From Rubrobacter_A sp965214435 (lineage in GTDB: Bacteria > Actinomycetota > Rubrobacteria > Rubrobacterales > Rubrobacteraceae), in contig OZ243960.1 of assembly GCA_965214435.1 (NCBI GenBank), forward strand, positions 2,976,001 to 3,040,000: DNA of 64,000 nt, written 5' to 3'. The notes below the pieces were generated by a model that was given only the letters and a program-made list of their open reading frames with translations, was not told the origin of the DNA and did not search any database. The position numbers and the translations under genes are program-made. This document shows, one piece after another, positions 41,764 through 49,819 of this stretch; within the stretch, counting starts at the first letter, position 1; each line of letters begins with the position of its first letter.

Positions 41764-42753
41764 TTAAAGGTTTCCATCATAAGGAAACGTTCTATCGTCT
41801 AACACGAGGAAGTTCGTAGGATTCTCCAAAAACCACTGTGTTCCTCTGTTGCGTAAACGTCCCCTGACACTCACTATCGCACCGACATCGTGCGCCGTAA
41901 GTGCATTGCTGTAGTCTGAACTTTCAAGATGTACGAGCACCTGGCGTTCTTTGTCGTCGACCTTCCCCTTGACCGCTACCCGCCCCGTCTCACGAAGCTT
42001 GTCCCTACGAAGACTTATTATCTCTCCTTGCAACAGGTAGTTCTCGTAGGGGTCTACCTCTCGAAGCACCGCAGCCGCTTCTCTGAGCACGGGGATGTAC
42101 TCTGAGTCGAAATCGAACGTCTCCCCCTGCTGGTCATGCTGCCGCAACGTGTAGGCCCAGCGAAGATTTACATGTATTGCCTGCTCCCCCCCGCTTTCGT
42201 AGACATTCACTAGAGCTTCGCAGAGATTTGCGCTAACCCCACTATGAACAGCATTTACGAAAGCTCGGTAGGATGGATCATTCCGAGACTTTTCCGCCGC
42301 TTCTCGTGTCGAGCGCAGAGCTTTGTGCAGCATAGTAGTGACAGACCTTGAGAAGTGAACTTCGCTCTCGTAGCGTCTATCTTCAAACAGCTGAATATCG
42401 GGTTCCGTTTGCTGGGGGGACAGGGTAGCGACCGGAGATAATAAGTTGACTATATAGCTCCCGTGCTCGGTCTGCCCTACCCTTACCTTCTTCAGATATC
42501 GAGCAACCTCTCCAGGAGCACCACCCAAGAACAAGGGCCGGGCTTCCACAGCGGATCTTGCTGCTGCCACTAGCGCATCACGAGCGCTCTCGAAAAGCTT
42601 TACACCCTTTCTCAACGGGATTGTTCCATCACGGGCTGAGTCAACGTTTACGCGAAAACTAATCACGTCCATGTTGGCAGTTTGCAGATCCCTGATGACG
42701 TGCCAATCGGTACGTTCCTCCACTTGCGCAAGCGCGTGAACGAACTCGGACAT
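41764..42753 (-). CDS. Conserved protein of unknown function, main part (interrupted gene)
   Basis: A 329-residue reading. About residues 230-320 look like an OB-fold (LLQGEIISLRRDKLRETGRV and onward to WFLENPTNFLVL). Earlier parts include YLKKVRVGQTEHGSYIVNLL and VHSGVSANLCEALVNV. The codons directly before this ATG stay in frame back to the short ORF 42823-42945 (reading LPLRPEAGDFALR before MSEF), and only a TGA at 42823-42825 separates them. The real gene was probably 41764-42945, about 393 codons, with a Trp codon turned to TGA. No good ribosome site precedes 42753. Family function unknown; base composition is lower in GC than the flanks. Confidence 0.7.
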   Translation of the reverse strand: MSEFVHALAQVEERTDWHVIRDLQTANMDVISFRVNVDSARDGTIPLRKGVKLFESARDALVAAARSAVEARPLFLGGAPGEVARYLKKVRVGQTEHGSYIVNLLSPVATLSPQQTEPDIQLFEDRRYESEVHFSRSVTTMLHKALRSTREAAEKSRNDPSYRAFVNAVHSGVSANLCEALVNVYESGGEQAIHVNLRWAYTLRQHDQQGETFDFDSEYIPVLREAAAVLREVDPYENYLLQGEIISLRRDKLRETGRVAVKGKVDDKERQVLVHLESSDYSNALTAHDVGAIVSVRGRLRNRGTQWFLENPTNFLVLDDRTFPYDGNL

Positions 42754-42822
42754 CCTCAGTGCAAAATCCCCGGCTTCTGGTCGCAGGGGCAGAGTGGTGT
42801 GTCGTCCGCCACCCGACGATCT

Positions 42823-42945
42823 TCAATAGGATTCGATCTCTCGGAAACTATCTTCGTATACCCACCCGTAGGAACGAAGGTAATGCGCTGCCGAGGCGGG
42901 GTCTATCAGCTGTAACTCAGCTGCTCTGTCGGTAACCGCCTTCAT
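42823..42945 (-). CDS. N-terminal 40 residues of the interrupted gene
   Basis: ATG at 42945 with GGGAGA upstream overlaps the stop of the DUF4365 gene (ATGA). It encodes ELQLIDPASAAHYLRSYGWV and stops at TGA 42823-42825 after REIESY. The frame continues without another stop into the 329-residue ORF. It is therefore probably the N-terminus of a two-piece gene rather than an independent peptide. Alternatives are stop readthrough or a real short protein. Confidence 0.6.
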   Translation of the reverse strand: MKAVTDRAAELQLIDPASAAHYLRSYGWVYEDSFREIESY

Positions 42946-43370
42946 GAAAATCTCCCGTTGCCGATTGTGTTCATCATGGACCGCACTGCCTCTACCGTGA
43001 ACTGATTGTTTCGCGGAATCTCTACTACCTGTCGGGTGGAGTTGATTGTCACCGGAGCGTCTCTTAGAGACAACCAATACCCACAGTGTCTTACAACCAA
43101 CTCCTCTTCAGAGTGCTGGAGCCACAATTCTACGGTATCGGGGACGTAAACAACTACCAGTATTCTGGCGTTGTCGTAACTCGCACCCTGCAACTTCTTA
43201 TAGTTCTTTACTTCCAACGGATACTTGAGTGGGTAGTCGTCTTCGCTCTGGATTGTCCAGTCGATGCCAACCGCATCGCCGTTGTGCTTACTCGTGGTGC
43301 AGCCAGCAGCCGATGCTATGGCCTGGAGATAGGCGTCGCTGAAGTATTCTTTCTGATGATTAGGATCTAT
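42942..43370 (-). CDS. DUF4365 domain protein, PD-(D/E)XK nuclease-like
   Basis: A 142-residue protein if started at the ATA codon 43370-43368. The DUF4365 pattern is clear: HQKEYFSDAYLQAIASAAGC, then DAVGIDWTI and YPLEVKNYKKLQ (the D...ExK layout of PD-(D/E)XK nucleases). ARILVVVYVPDTVELWLQHS and HCGYWLSLRDAP follow. The frame has no ATG, GTG or TTG before TTG 43217, which would remove the catalytic-type Asp region. ATA overlaps the TAG of a small upstream ORF. The gene is coupled to the interrupted gene downstream. Such proteins are common in defence-rich islands. Confidence 0.72.
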   Translation of the reverse strand: MDPNHQKEYFSDAYLQAIASAAGCTTSKHNGDAVGIDWTIQSEDDYPLKYPLEVKNYKKLQGASYDNARILVVVYVPDTVELWLQHSEEELVVRHCGYWLSLRDAPVTINSTRQVVEIPRNNQFTVEAVRSMMNTIGNGRFS

Positions 43371-43471
43371 ATCCCACTCACCCTCTGATCGTGATCCTCC
43401 CTTTGTCCTCTACCCAACTCCAACGTTAACACGAATTCAGTTGTCTCGTGGACACACTGCTTCACATCCAC
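43367..43471 (-). CDS. Possible 34-residue ORF upstream of the DUF4365 gene
   Basis: GTG at 43471 opens a frame reading VHETTEFVLTLELGRG and ending at TAG 43369-43367, overlapping the inferred ATA start of the next gene. The frame is open a little further upstream (to 43504) without a better start; GAGGAGG lies about 13 nt before the GTG. It may be a remnant of a longer gene or a leader. Confidence 0.3.
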   Translation of the reverse strand: MDVKQCVHETTEFVLTLELGRGQREDHDQRVSGI

Positions 43472-43626
43472 GACGGCTGCGATTCCCTCCTCAGCCTCCT
43501 CCAGTCAGCGCGAGTGAGGCGTTGAACCCCCAACCCTGCTCCGGATTGGGGTCAAAATAGCCTTGGTCCGATGCCAGAGCTTCCCTTTGTTCGCCGTATT
43601 CAGTTTACCTATGCGGACTCCTGGAG

Positions 43627-43699
43627 AGCCGACGAGCGGACTCGAACCGCTGACCTGCTCATTACGAGTGAGCTGCTCTACCTGCTGAGCTACGTCGGC
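43627..43699 (-). tRNA. tRNA-Thr (anticodon CGT)
   Basis: Minus-strand cloverleaf of 73 nt. The acceptor stem GCCGACG/CGTCGGC, D-arm with AGCTCAGCAGGTAGAGC, anticodon stem GCTCA/TGAGC with loop CTCGTAA, and T-arm GGTTCGAGTCC are all present. The loop gives anticodon CGT, reading ACG (Thr). CCA is not encoded. The gene borders the island containing the integrase remnant. Confidence 0.92.
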
Positions 43700-43766
43700 T
43701 TGAAGTCGTGATTGTATCTCAAGCGAGGCTGGTTTCCAGCCGGACCGGTAGTCTAGCGTGGCTTGA

Positions 43767-44783
43767 CTACACCGGGTAGGCGGGGAGACCTGGGATGCTT
43801 TCCGCGGCCTGGATCGCCCTTAGCGCGGCTTGTTCGGCCGCTCGTGCTCCCCAAGCGCCAATGAGGTCCGGGTGGGTTTGTATTTCCCCGGTCGCGGCGG
43901 CGAAGACGGTGTCGCCGTCGACGCTGGTATGTATCGGATAGACCGTCCGGGCCAGGCCGTCGTGGGCCATCCGGGCTACCCGGGTCACCTCGACTTTGGA
44001 GAGCCGGGCGTTTGTTGCGATTACAGCCAGAGTCGTATTCTCTCCGGCCCGACGACGCCGCAGGCGATCTATACTCTCCTCCAGCAGCTCTACGGTGTCG
44101 CCCGGCTTGCCGTTCGGCGTGCCGTCTTCGAGGCGAGGACCAGCAAGTACCATGCCTGTCCGAGGGTCGCGGACGTCCCCGAAAGCGTTTACAACGACGA
44201 GGGCAGCCACGATCAGGCCGCCGGATAGCTGGATGGATACGCTGCCGAGCCCACCCTTCATCGCCCTCTCTGGACCCAGAATTTTACCGACGGTGGCCCC
44301 GGTACCCACCCCGACGTTACCCTGGGGAAAGTCCCGGCTTTCCGCATCTCTAGCCGCCGCGTAACCCATCTCGGGACCGGGCCGCGCATCTGGCGAACCG
44401 GCGGCGAGGTCGAAGATAACCGCCGCCGGGACCAGCGGAATGCGGGCGACCCCCACATCGTAACCAACCCCGCGCTCTTCAAGGAGGGCCACGACCCCGC
44501 TGGCGGCCGAGAGGCCAAAAGCGCTGCCGCCGGTCAGCAAAATTCCGTGTATCTCCTCCACGTTGCCCAGGGGACCTAGAAGATCCGTCTCCCGGGTCCC
44601 CGGTGAAGCGCCCCGCACGTCGACACCAGCCACCGCCCGGTCGCCGAACAGGACGGCGGTACACCCCGTCAGGCCGTCCAGGTCCGTAGCGTGCCCGACC
44701 TGGACCCCCGATACATCGCACAGGTTGTTCAGAGGTCCGCTACCGGTTTCTGGTGTACGCGCCATGTTCTCCCCGTCGCTCAC
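43767..44783 (-). CDS. P1 family peptidase (DmpA/NylC-like)
   Basis: A 338-residue N-terminal-nucleophile hydrolase of the DmpA/NylC group: aminopeptidases or oligoamide hydrolases that self-cleave to activate. The expected cleavage and nucleophile site is Asn-Thr in GENTTLAVIATNARLSK. GILLTGGSAFGLSAASGV, NVGVGTGATVGK and MKGGLGSVSIQL are further signatures. In NylC the Thr after the scissile bond is the nucleophile. It precedes no obvious operon partner. The substrate is unknown. Confidence 0.9.
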   Translation of the reverse strand: MSDGENMARTPETGSGPLNNLCDVSGVQVGHATDLDGLTGCTAVLFGDRAVAGVDVRGASPGTRETDLLGPLGNVEEIHGILLTGGSAFGLSAASGVVALLEERGVGYDVGVARIPLVPAAVIFDLAAGSPDARPGPEMGYAAARDAESRDFPQGNVGVGTGATVGKILGPERAMKGGLGSVSIQLSGGLIVAALVVVNAFGDVRDPRTGMVLAGPRLEDGTPNGKPGDTVELLEESIDRLRRRRAGENTTLAVIATNARLSKVEVTRVARMAHDGLARTVYPIHTSVDGDTVFAAATGEIQTHPDLIGAWGARAAEQAALRAIQAAESIPGLPAYPV

Positions 44784-44824
44784 AGGCGACGCTCCTCTCT
44801 GTCGTACTTGTAGCCAAAACGTGG

Positions 44825-45907
44825 CTACGCTTCTAGCACCCGCTGCCGCGCCCGGGACAGCGTAACTTCCAGAATAGCTTCCGGGGCCACGTTGTACACC
44901 AGGGCGGGCCGGGCCTCGCCGACCTCGGACGCCGCTCCCGCCCAGTCAGCTTCCGGGTATTGCGCAACGCAGCGCTCTATCTCTTCTATCCGGTCGATGT
45001 TCGCCACGAGCCCCGTCACTCCCGTACCGACGACCGCGGCGTCCCGGTAGGCTAGGGACAGGAGATCCAGGGCCTCCCGCACCGCCCCGTCCCGGGCGGC
45101 TTTACCCACCCTTTTCGCGGCGTCCTTTGCCCGCCGGTCCGGCTCCTCGAAGCTTTGAAGATAAGCCGATTCCCGAGCGGCGCCGACGCTCTGCGCCTTC
45201 TCGACTATCCGGACCACCGTCCCGTGGCGGTCCTCAAAGTCTCCCGCTAGCAGGAACGCCGCTTCTAGTACCGCTTCCCGCAGCCCCTCCAGCTCGTCTT
45301 CCCCGGCGTACCGGAGCGCGAGCCCGAAGCTTCCGCGTCCGAGCTCCGCAAAGAGCTGGGCTTTCTCTTGTGGGATGCGGCGCTCGGTCAAGAACTCGGC
45401 GACCGTGGCTGCTGGCGCGGGACTGAAACGTACCTGCCGGGTTCGGGAGACTACCGTCTGCAGGACACTCCCTGAAGAGCTTGCGAGCAGGATAAAGACG
45501 GCTCCGGCCTCCGGTTCTTCGAGGGTCTTCAGGAGGGCATTTGCCGCCGGGGCGTTCAGGGTGTCGGCCTCCAGAATAAAAACGCGCCGCGCGCCCTCAA
45601 ACGGCCTCCCGGCCGCGAGGCGTACTACGGACCGGATCTGGCCTATCGTCGTGAACCCTCCGTCCGGGGTTATTTCCTGAAGGTCGGGATGAAGACCTTT
45701 TATGGCTCGCTGTTCGGCGGCCCGGTCTCCATCCGCAACCAGCGCCGCCCCGAACCTACGGGCCACGGTGCGCTTACCCACGCCGGAAGGCCCGTGAAAC
45801 AGATACGCGTGGGCAGCGGTGTTCCGCTCCAGGTCTCCCTCAAGAGAGCGCACCGCAGCCTCATTGCCGTAGATGCCGCGGAAGACTTCGTTGTGGTTGC
45901 CGATCAC
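44825..45907 (-). CDS. holB: DNA polymerase III delta-prime-type subunit
   Basis: A 360-residue clamp-loader subunit. The AAA+ domain carries AYLFHGPSGVGKRTVARRF (Walker A at about 39-47), VFILEADTLNAPAANALLKT (Walker B-like) and LEEPEAGAVFILLAS, with the SRT sensor in VVSRTRQVRF. The C-terminal collar domain is helical. The zinc-binding cysteines of some relatives are missing. GTG start at 45907. It lies downstream of tmk, a pairing common in bacteria. Confidence 0.93.
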   Translation of the reverse strand: MIGNHNEVFRGIYGNEAAVRSLEGDLERNTAAHAYLFHGPSGVGKRTVARRFGAALVADGDRAAEQRAIKGLHPDLQEITPDGGFTTIGQIRSVVRLAAGRPFEGARRVFILEADTLNAPAANALLKTLEEPEAGAVFILLASSSGSVLQTVVSRTRQVRFSPAPAATVAEFLTERRIPQEKAQLFAELGRGSFGLALRYAGEDELEGLREAVLEAAFLLAGDFEDRHGTVVRIVEKAQSVGAARESAYLQSFEEPDRRAKDAAKRVGKAARDGAVREALDLLSLAYRDAAVVGTGVTGLVANIDRIEEIERCVAQYPEADWAGAASEVGEARPALVYNVAPEAILEVTLSRARQRVLEA

Positions 45908-45964
45908 CGCGGTCCCTGCTTTGTACGAAACATGTCCCTCCCGGCGCCGGTTATCTATCTTCGG

Positions 45965-46630
45965 TTACTCCTGGCGCGCAAGAGTATAGTGTAGCCGCTC
46001 TATCTCCCGCCACACCTCGTCGGCGAGTTGCTCCGGCGGCCGGGTGGCGTCCAGCACCCGGATACGTTCCGGTTCGGCGGCGACCAGGGTTTCAAAGCCG
46101 CTTTCAACCCTTTCCAGAAAGTCGCTTCCGGAGCGTTCGATCCGGTCGGGCGCCGCCCCGCTTTCCCTGGCCCGCCGTCTGGCCCGCCGTTCCCGTTCCC
46201 CGGCGTCCAGCCTGAGGTAGAAGGTCCGGTCCGGGACCACGGTCCCGACGGCCCGCGCGTTGACCTCCCTTACCGCCTCCACGCCGAGTCCCCGCCCACT
46301 CCCCTGATACGCCACGCTGGAATCCAGGTACCGCTCGCAGAACACGCTTTCTCCGGTCTCCAGACGCGGGGTAATTTCCCGCCGCACGTGTTCCGCCCGG
46401 GCCGCCGCGTACAGGTACGCTTCGGTCCAGGGTTCCAGGTCGACGTCCGGGTCCAGGAGCAGAGCCCGGACTCTCTCCGCCGCCGGGGTCCCGCCCGGCT
46501 CCCGGGTAAAGTGCAGAGCGACGTCCGTGCCCGCCACCAGACTCTTCAAGTTCTCTACCAGCGTGGTTTTGCCAGAGAAGTCCAGCCCTTCGACCGTCAC
46601 GAAAGCGCCCCGGCCGGGCGACGAGACCAC
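45965..46630 (-). CDS. tmk: Thymidylate kinase
   Basis: A 221-residue kinase that phosphorylates dTMP to dTDP. The P-loop is VEGLDFSGKTTLVENL (15-23), and the dTMP-site motif is VFCERYLDSSVAYQGSGRG, with Glu in place of the more common Asp of the DRY motif. The LID region is basic (RERRARRRARESG). GTG start at 46630 with a weak ribosome site. It is flanked by holB downstream and a glutamine amidotransferase upstream. Confidence 0.94.
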   Translation of the reverse strand: MVSSPGRGAFVTVEGLDFSGKTTLVENLKSLVAGTDVALHFTREPGGTPAAERVRALLLDPDVDLEPWTEAYLYAAARAEHVRREITPRLETGESVFCERYLDSSVAYQGSGRGLGVEAVREVNARAVGTVVPDRTFYLRLDAGERERRARRRARESGAAPDRIERSGSDFLERVESGFETLVAAEPERIRVLDATRPPEQLADEVWREIERLHYTLARQE

Positions 46631-46639
46631 CGCGATTCT

Positions 46640-47398
46640 CTAGGCTACAGCTCGGCGGAGGGCGTGCCGCTCGGCGGCGGCCACGTGGGCGGCAAACAGG
46701 TTGCGGTGAGCAGGGTCGGAGGCGCGCATGGCCTCGGCGTGCCACTGGACGCCCACGAGCCACCTCTCCGAGAAGTCGCGGCTCTCGGCGGCCTCTATCA
46801 CCCCGTCGGCCGACCGGGCGCAGACGACGAGGCCGGGCGCCAATTCCTTTATGGCCTGGTGATGGTAAGAGTTGACCTGCATCTCCACGGAACCCGAGAT
46901 ACCACCCGTTACCGAAGAACCATCGAACGATATTCCGTGCTTCGGCGACCACTTCGGCGTGGTCTGGCGGTGGTCCAACCCCTCTCCGAACTGCGCCGGC
47001 AAGTCCTGGTACAGCGTGCCGCCCAGAAACACGTTTATTATTTGCAGACCCCGGCAGATCCCGAATACCGGCAGCCCCCGCGTCAGCGCGGCCTCCAAGA
47101 GCCGCATCTCGAACGCGTCCCGCTCCGGGATGGTAACGCCCAGTTCCGGGTGCGGCTCTTCATCGTAGTAGGAGGGATGCAGGTCGCTACCCCCGCTGAG
47201 CAGTAGACCGTCCATGCCCCGGACCATGGTCTCCGCCGCCTCGGGCGTCACCGGTGGCAGTACGAGCGGCACACCCCCAGCCTGGACTACGCCGTTTACG
47301 TAATCCAGGTCCGCCCTCACGAAAAGTCCCAGCGGCCGCGTGTCGGACACGTGAGTATCTTCTTTTAGAGTCGCCGTTACGCCGATTACCGGGGCCAC
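46640..47398 (-). CDS. Gamma-glutamyl-GABA hydrolase-like class I glutamine amidotransferase
   Basis: A 252-residue hydrolase of the PuuD-type peptidase C26 group, which cleaves gamma-glutamyl amides. The nucleophile is in VFGICRGLQIINVFLGG, the catalytic His in VGVQWHAEAMRASD, and DGLLLSGGSDLHPSYYDEEP is a family signature. It is 9 nt upstream of tmk and on the same strand. The substrate could be gamma-glutamyl-GABA or a related compound. Confidence 0.9.
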   Translation of the reverse strand: MAPVIGVTATLKEDTHVSDTRPLGLFVRADLDYVNGVVQAGGVPLVLPPVTPEAAETMVRGMDGLLLSGGSDLHPSYYDEEPHPELGVTIPERDAFEMRLLEAALTRGLPVFGICRGLQIINVFLGGTLYQDLPAQFGEGLDHRQTTPKWSPKHGISFDGSSVTGGISGSVEMQVNSYHHQAIKELAPGLVVCARSADGVIEAAESRDFSERWLVGVQWHAEAMRASDPAHRNLFAAHVAAAERHALRRAVA

Positions 47399-47431
47399 CG
47401 TTACTACCTCTCCTCTATGTGCCTGCTGAAC

Positions 47432-47569
47432 CTAGTATAGGATGGCAGAGTAGCACACTAGGCCCGCGACCGTAAACAAGAGCAGGTATCCGGCGGCCCG
47501 GACGCGGCGGGTAGAGCTGTGACTCCTCGACGCCGCGCCGGGAATACTCAGATCCAGCCGGTCTTCTAT
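47432..47569 (-). CDS. Possible small tail-anchored membrane protein after topA
   Basis: A 45-codon frame beginning with ATA 47569-47567, which overlaps the TAG stop of topA (ATAG), reads EDRLDLSIPGAASR, then a basic stretch and a clear transmembrane helix (YLLLFTVAGLVCYSAILY) at the C-terminus. No ATG, GTG or TTG exists in the frame, which is also open upstream inside topA. It may be a genuine re-initiated small protein; alternatively the hydrophobic run is chance. Confidence 0.35.
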   Translation of the reverse strand: MEDRLDLSIPGAASRSHSSTRRVRAAGYLLLFTVAGLVCYSAILY

Positions 47570-49743
47570 GTGGTGGACTTCTCCAGTGCCTTCGCAGCGG
47601 GTGTCTTCTTCGATGAGCCGTTTTTCGATGAGTCGCTTTTCGATGAGCCGTTGCTTTCTTCTTTAGTCTTCTCTTCTTCAGCCTTACCGGCGGCTTTCGC
47701 GGCTTTCTTCGCAGCGGCGGCCTCGCGTTCGGCCTGTTTCTTCGGGCAACTCATGTCGATGCAGGTGATCCAGGGCCGCCGGCCGCCGAGGACTTTTATC
47801 TCGGGCGAGCCGCACCCCTCACAGAGCGTACCAAGAGCGACGATCTCACCGCGCGGCGGCAGCGAGTAGGTCTGGTCGCACTCCGGGTAACCCTCGCAGC
47901 CGGCAAAGCGCTTGCCGCTCTTTTTCGCCTTGCGGATGGACAGGTTCTTGCCGCACTTCTTGCACGGCCCGAGAACCGAATCTTCCCGGATGCCGCCCCA
48001 GACGATATCCGCGAACTCGGTCTCGGCGCTTTCGAGGTGCTCGTAGACTTTTCGCAGAACGTCGCGGGACTCATCGACTACGGCGTCTTTACCCACTTTG
48101 CCCTCGGAGATTTCATCCATGCTCTTTTCGAGCTCGGCGGTCATCTCGTGGCTGGCTATCTCGGAGGCGTAGTCCTTCAAGGCTTGCACGACCGCGATGC
48201 CGGTCTCGGTCGGGATCAGGGGATCGTCGTGGACGTAGCCCCGGTCGTAGAGATTCTGGATAATTCCGGGCCTCGTGGCTTTCGTGCCGAGACCCAGGTC
48301 CTCCATTACCGTGATGAGCCGGCCCTGGCCGTAGCGGCCCGGCGGCTGGGTCTCTTTGGCGAGTACCTCCGAGCCTTTTACCTTTACTTCCTCGCCTTCG
48401 GAGAGCTGCGGGATCTCCTCGTCGGCCCGGCGGCTGTACGGGTAGACCCCGAGCCAGCCTTCGTAGGTGACGACGGTCCCGCCGGTCGTCAGAGGCTCCC
48501 CGCCGGACTCGAAGCGCAGCGTGGTCCGCAGCGTCTTGGCCGAATCCGAGAGTGTGGCGAGAAAGCGCCGGACGATTAGCTGGTAGATCTTCCACTGATC
48601 GTCGCGCAAAGCCTTTTTGGACGCATAGGCCGTCGGGTAGATCGGCGGGTGGTCCGTGGTCTGCTTTTTGCCCCGCGTCGGCGAGAGCTTGTCTTTTTCG
48701 AGCAGCTTTCCGGCGTACTCCCCGACACCCTCGACACGCTTCAGGTACCCGAGGGTCTCGCGCATATCGAGCGACACCGGGTAGACGGTGTTGTCCGTCC
48801 GGGGGTAGGAGACGTAGCCGTTGGTGTACAGGTCTTCGGCAAGCCGGGCCGCTCGCGAGGGACTTATGCCGAGGTTCGCCGCCGCCGATAAGAATGTCGT
48901 CGTATTGAACGGCGTTGGTGGCTGGCGGGTCGCGGACTTCTCCTTTACCTCTATGACCCGGGCGGTATCGGTCAGGTTCCCGTGGGCGGCGCGTACCGCT
49001 GTTTCGTCGGTGAAGCGGTCGGTCGCGTGGCGGACGGTAAACGGCTCGCCGTTTTCGAGGTACGCCTCAAGCTCCCAGTAGGGCTCGGGGACAAAGGCCC
49101 GCCGCTCGCGCTCGCGCTCGGCGATAAGGACCAGCGTCGGGGACTGAACCCGGCCGACGGAGAGAAAGGAGCTACCGTAGCGCTTCGTGGCGCGAGAGAC
49201 CCAGCGGGTAAGGGTTGCGCCCCAGATCAAGTCTATATCCTGCCGCGCCTCCCCGGCCGCCGCAAGCTCCCGCGACACTTCCACGAGCTCGTCGAACGCT
49301 CGGTTTACCTCCTGCTTGGTGAGCGCTGAGAAGCGCGACCGCTCGACGTGGTCCACGAGATCCGGGTTAGCCTCGAACGCCAGGGACAGCGCCTCAACCC
49401 CTATAAGCTCCCCTTCGCGGTCGAAGTCGGTGGCTATCACGACCCGGTCGGCTTTCTTGGACAGAGCGCGGATCGCCTCGGCCACACCCTTTTCGGAGAC
49501 GGCCTTGCGGATCTCCGCGTCTATCAGCGCCGAAGGCTCGACCTTCTGCCAGTTCGAGTACTCCTCCGGGTACTCGGGGTTCAGGACGTGGCCTTTTAAG
49601 CCGACCGAGACGCACTCCTCACCCTTCCACTGAAAGGTGTGGTGCGGCACGCTCCGGTGCTTGCCGTCCTTTACCGGGCCTTCCGCCAGAAACTGGGAAA
49701 TTTTCTTTGCCGTATTTGCTTTTTCGGAGATTATTAATCGCAT
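47566..49743 (-). CDS. topA: Archaeal-type DNA topoisomerase I (type IA)
   Basis: A 725-residue type IA topoisomerase. The TOPRIM domain begins RLIISEKANTAKKISQFL and carries the acidic DFDREGE at 106-112. The active-site motif is SYPRTDNTVYP with Tyr313, the form typical of archaeal TopA rather than bacterial (YMRTDST). FLSVGRVQSPTL and PPTPFNTTTFL are as in the archaeal group. Two C4 zinc fingers (CKKCGKNLSIRK and CEGCGSPEIKVL) are followed by an Ala/Lys/Ser-rich tail of about 70 residues resembling actinobacterial TopA tails. It is on the same strand as the amidotransferase, tmk and holB genes. Role: relaxing negative supercoils. Confidence 0.93.
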   Translation of the reverse strand: MRLIISEKANTAKKISQFLAEGPVKDGKHRSVPHHTFQWKGEECVSVGLKGHVLNPEYPEEYSNWQKVEPSALIDAEIRKAVSEKGVAEAIRALSKKADRVVIATDFDREGELIGVEALSLAFEANPDLVDHVERSRFSALTKQEVNRAFDELVEVSRELAAAGEARQDIDLIWGATLTRWVSRATKRYGSSFLSVGRVQSPTLVLIAERERERRAFVPEPYWELEAYLENGEPFTVRHATDRFTDETAVRAAHGNLTDTARVIEVKEKSATRQPPTPFNTTTFLSAAANLGISPSRAARLAEDLYTNGYVSYPRTDNTVYPVSLDMRETLGYLKRVEGVGEYAGKLLEKDKLSPTRGKKQTTDHPPIYPTAYASKKALRDDQWKIYQLIVRRFLATLSDSAKTLRTTLRFESGGEPLTTGGTVVTYEGWLGVYPYSRRADEEIPQLSEGEEVKVKGSEVLAKETQPPGRYGQGRLITVMEDLGLGTKATRPGIIQNLYDRGYVHDDPLIPTETGIAVVQALKDYASEIASHEMTAELEKSMDEISEGKVGKDAVVDESRDVLRKVYEHLESAETEFADIVWGGIREDSVLGPCKKCGKNLSIRKAKKSGKRFAGCEGYPECDQTYSLPPRGEIVALGTLCEGCGSPEIKVLGGRRPWITCIDMSCPKKQAEREAAAAKKAAKAAGKAEEEKTKEESNGSSKSDSSKNGSSKKTPAAKALEKSTT

Positions 49744-49819
49744 ATCACGCCTTTATAGCATAACGTAGGTTAAGAATTTAAGGCATTTTACTGCCGGGAT
49801 AGCGTTATTATACCGCACC

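Noticed and set aside
46028..47206. Plus-strand open frame of about 390 codons opposite tmk and the amidotransferase
   Set aside because: It spans two well-supported genes on the other strand and has an arginine/proline-rich composition typical of shadow frames.
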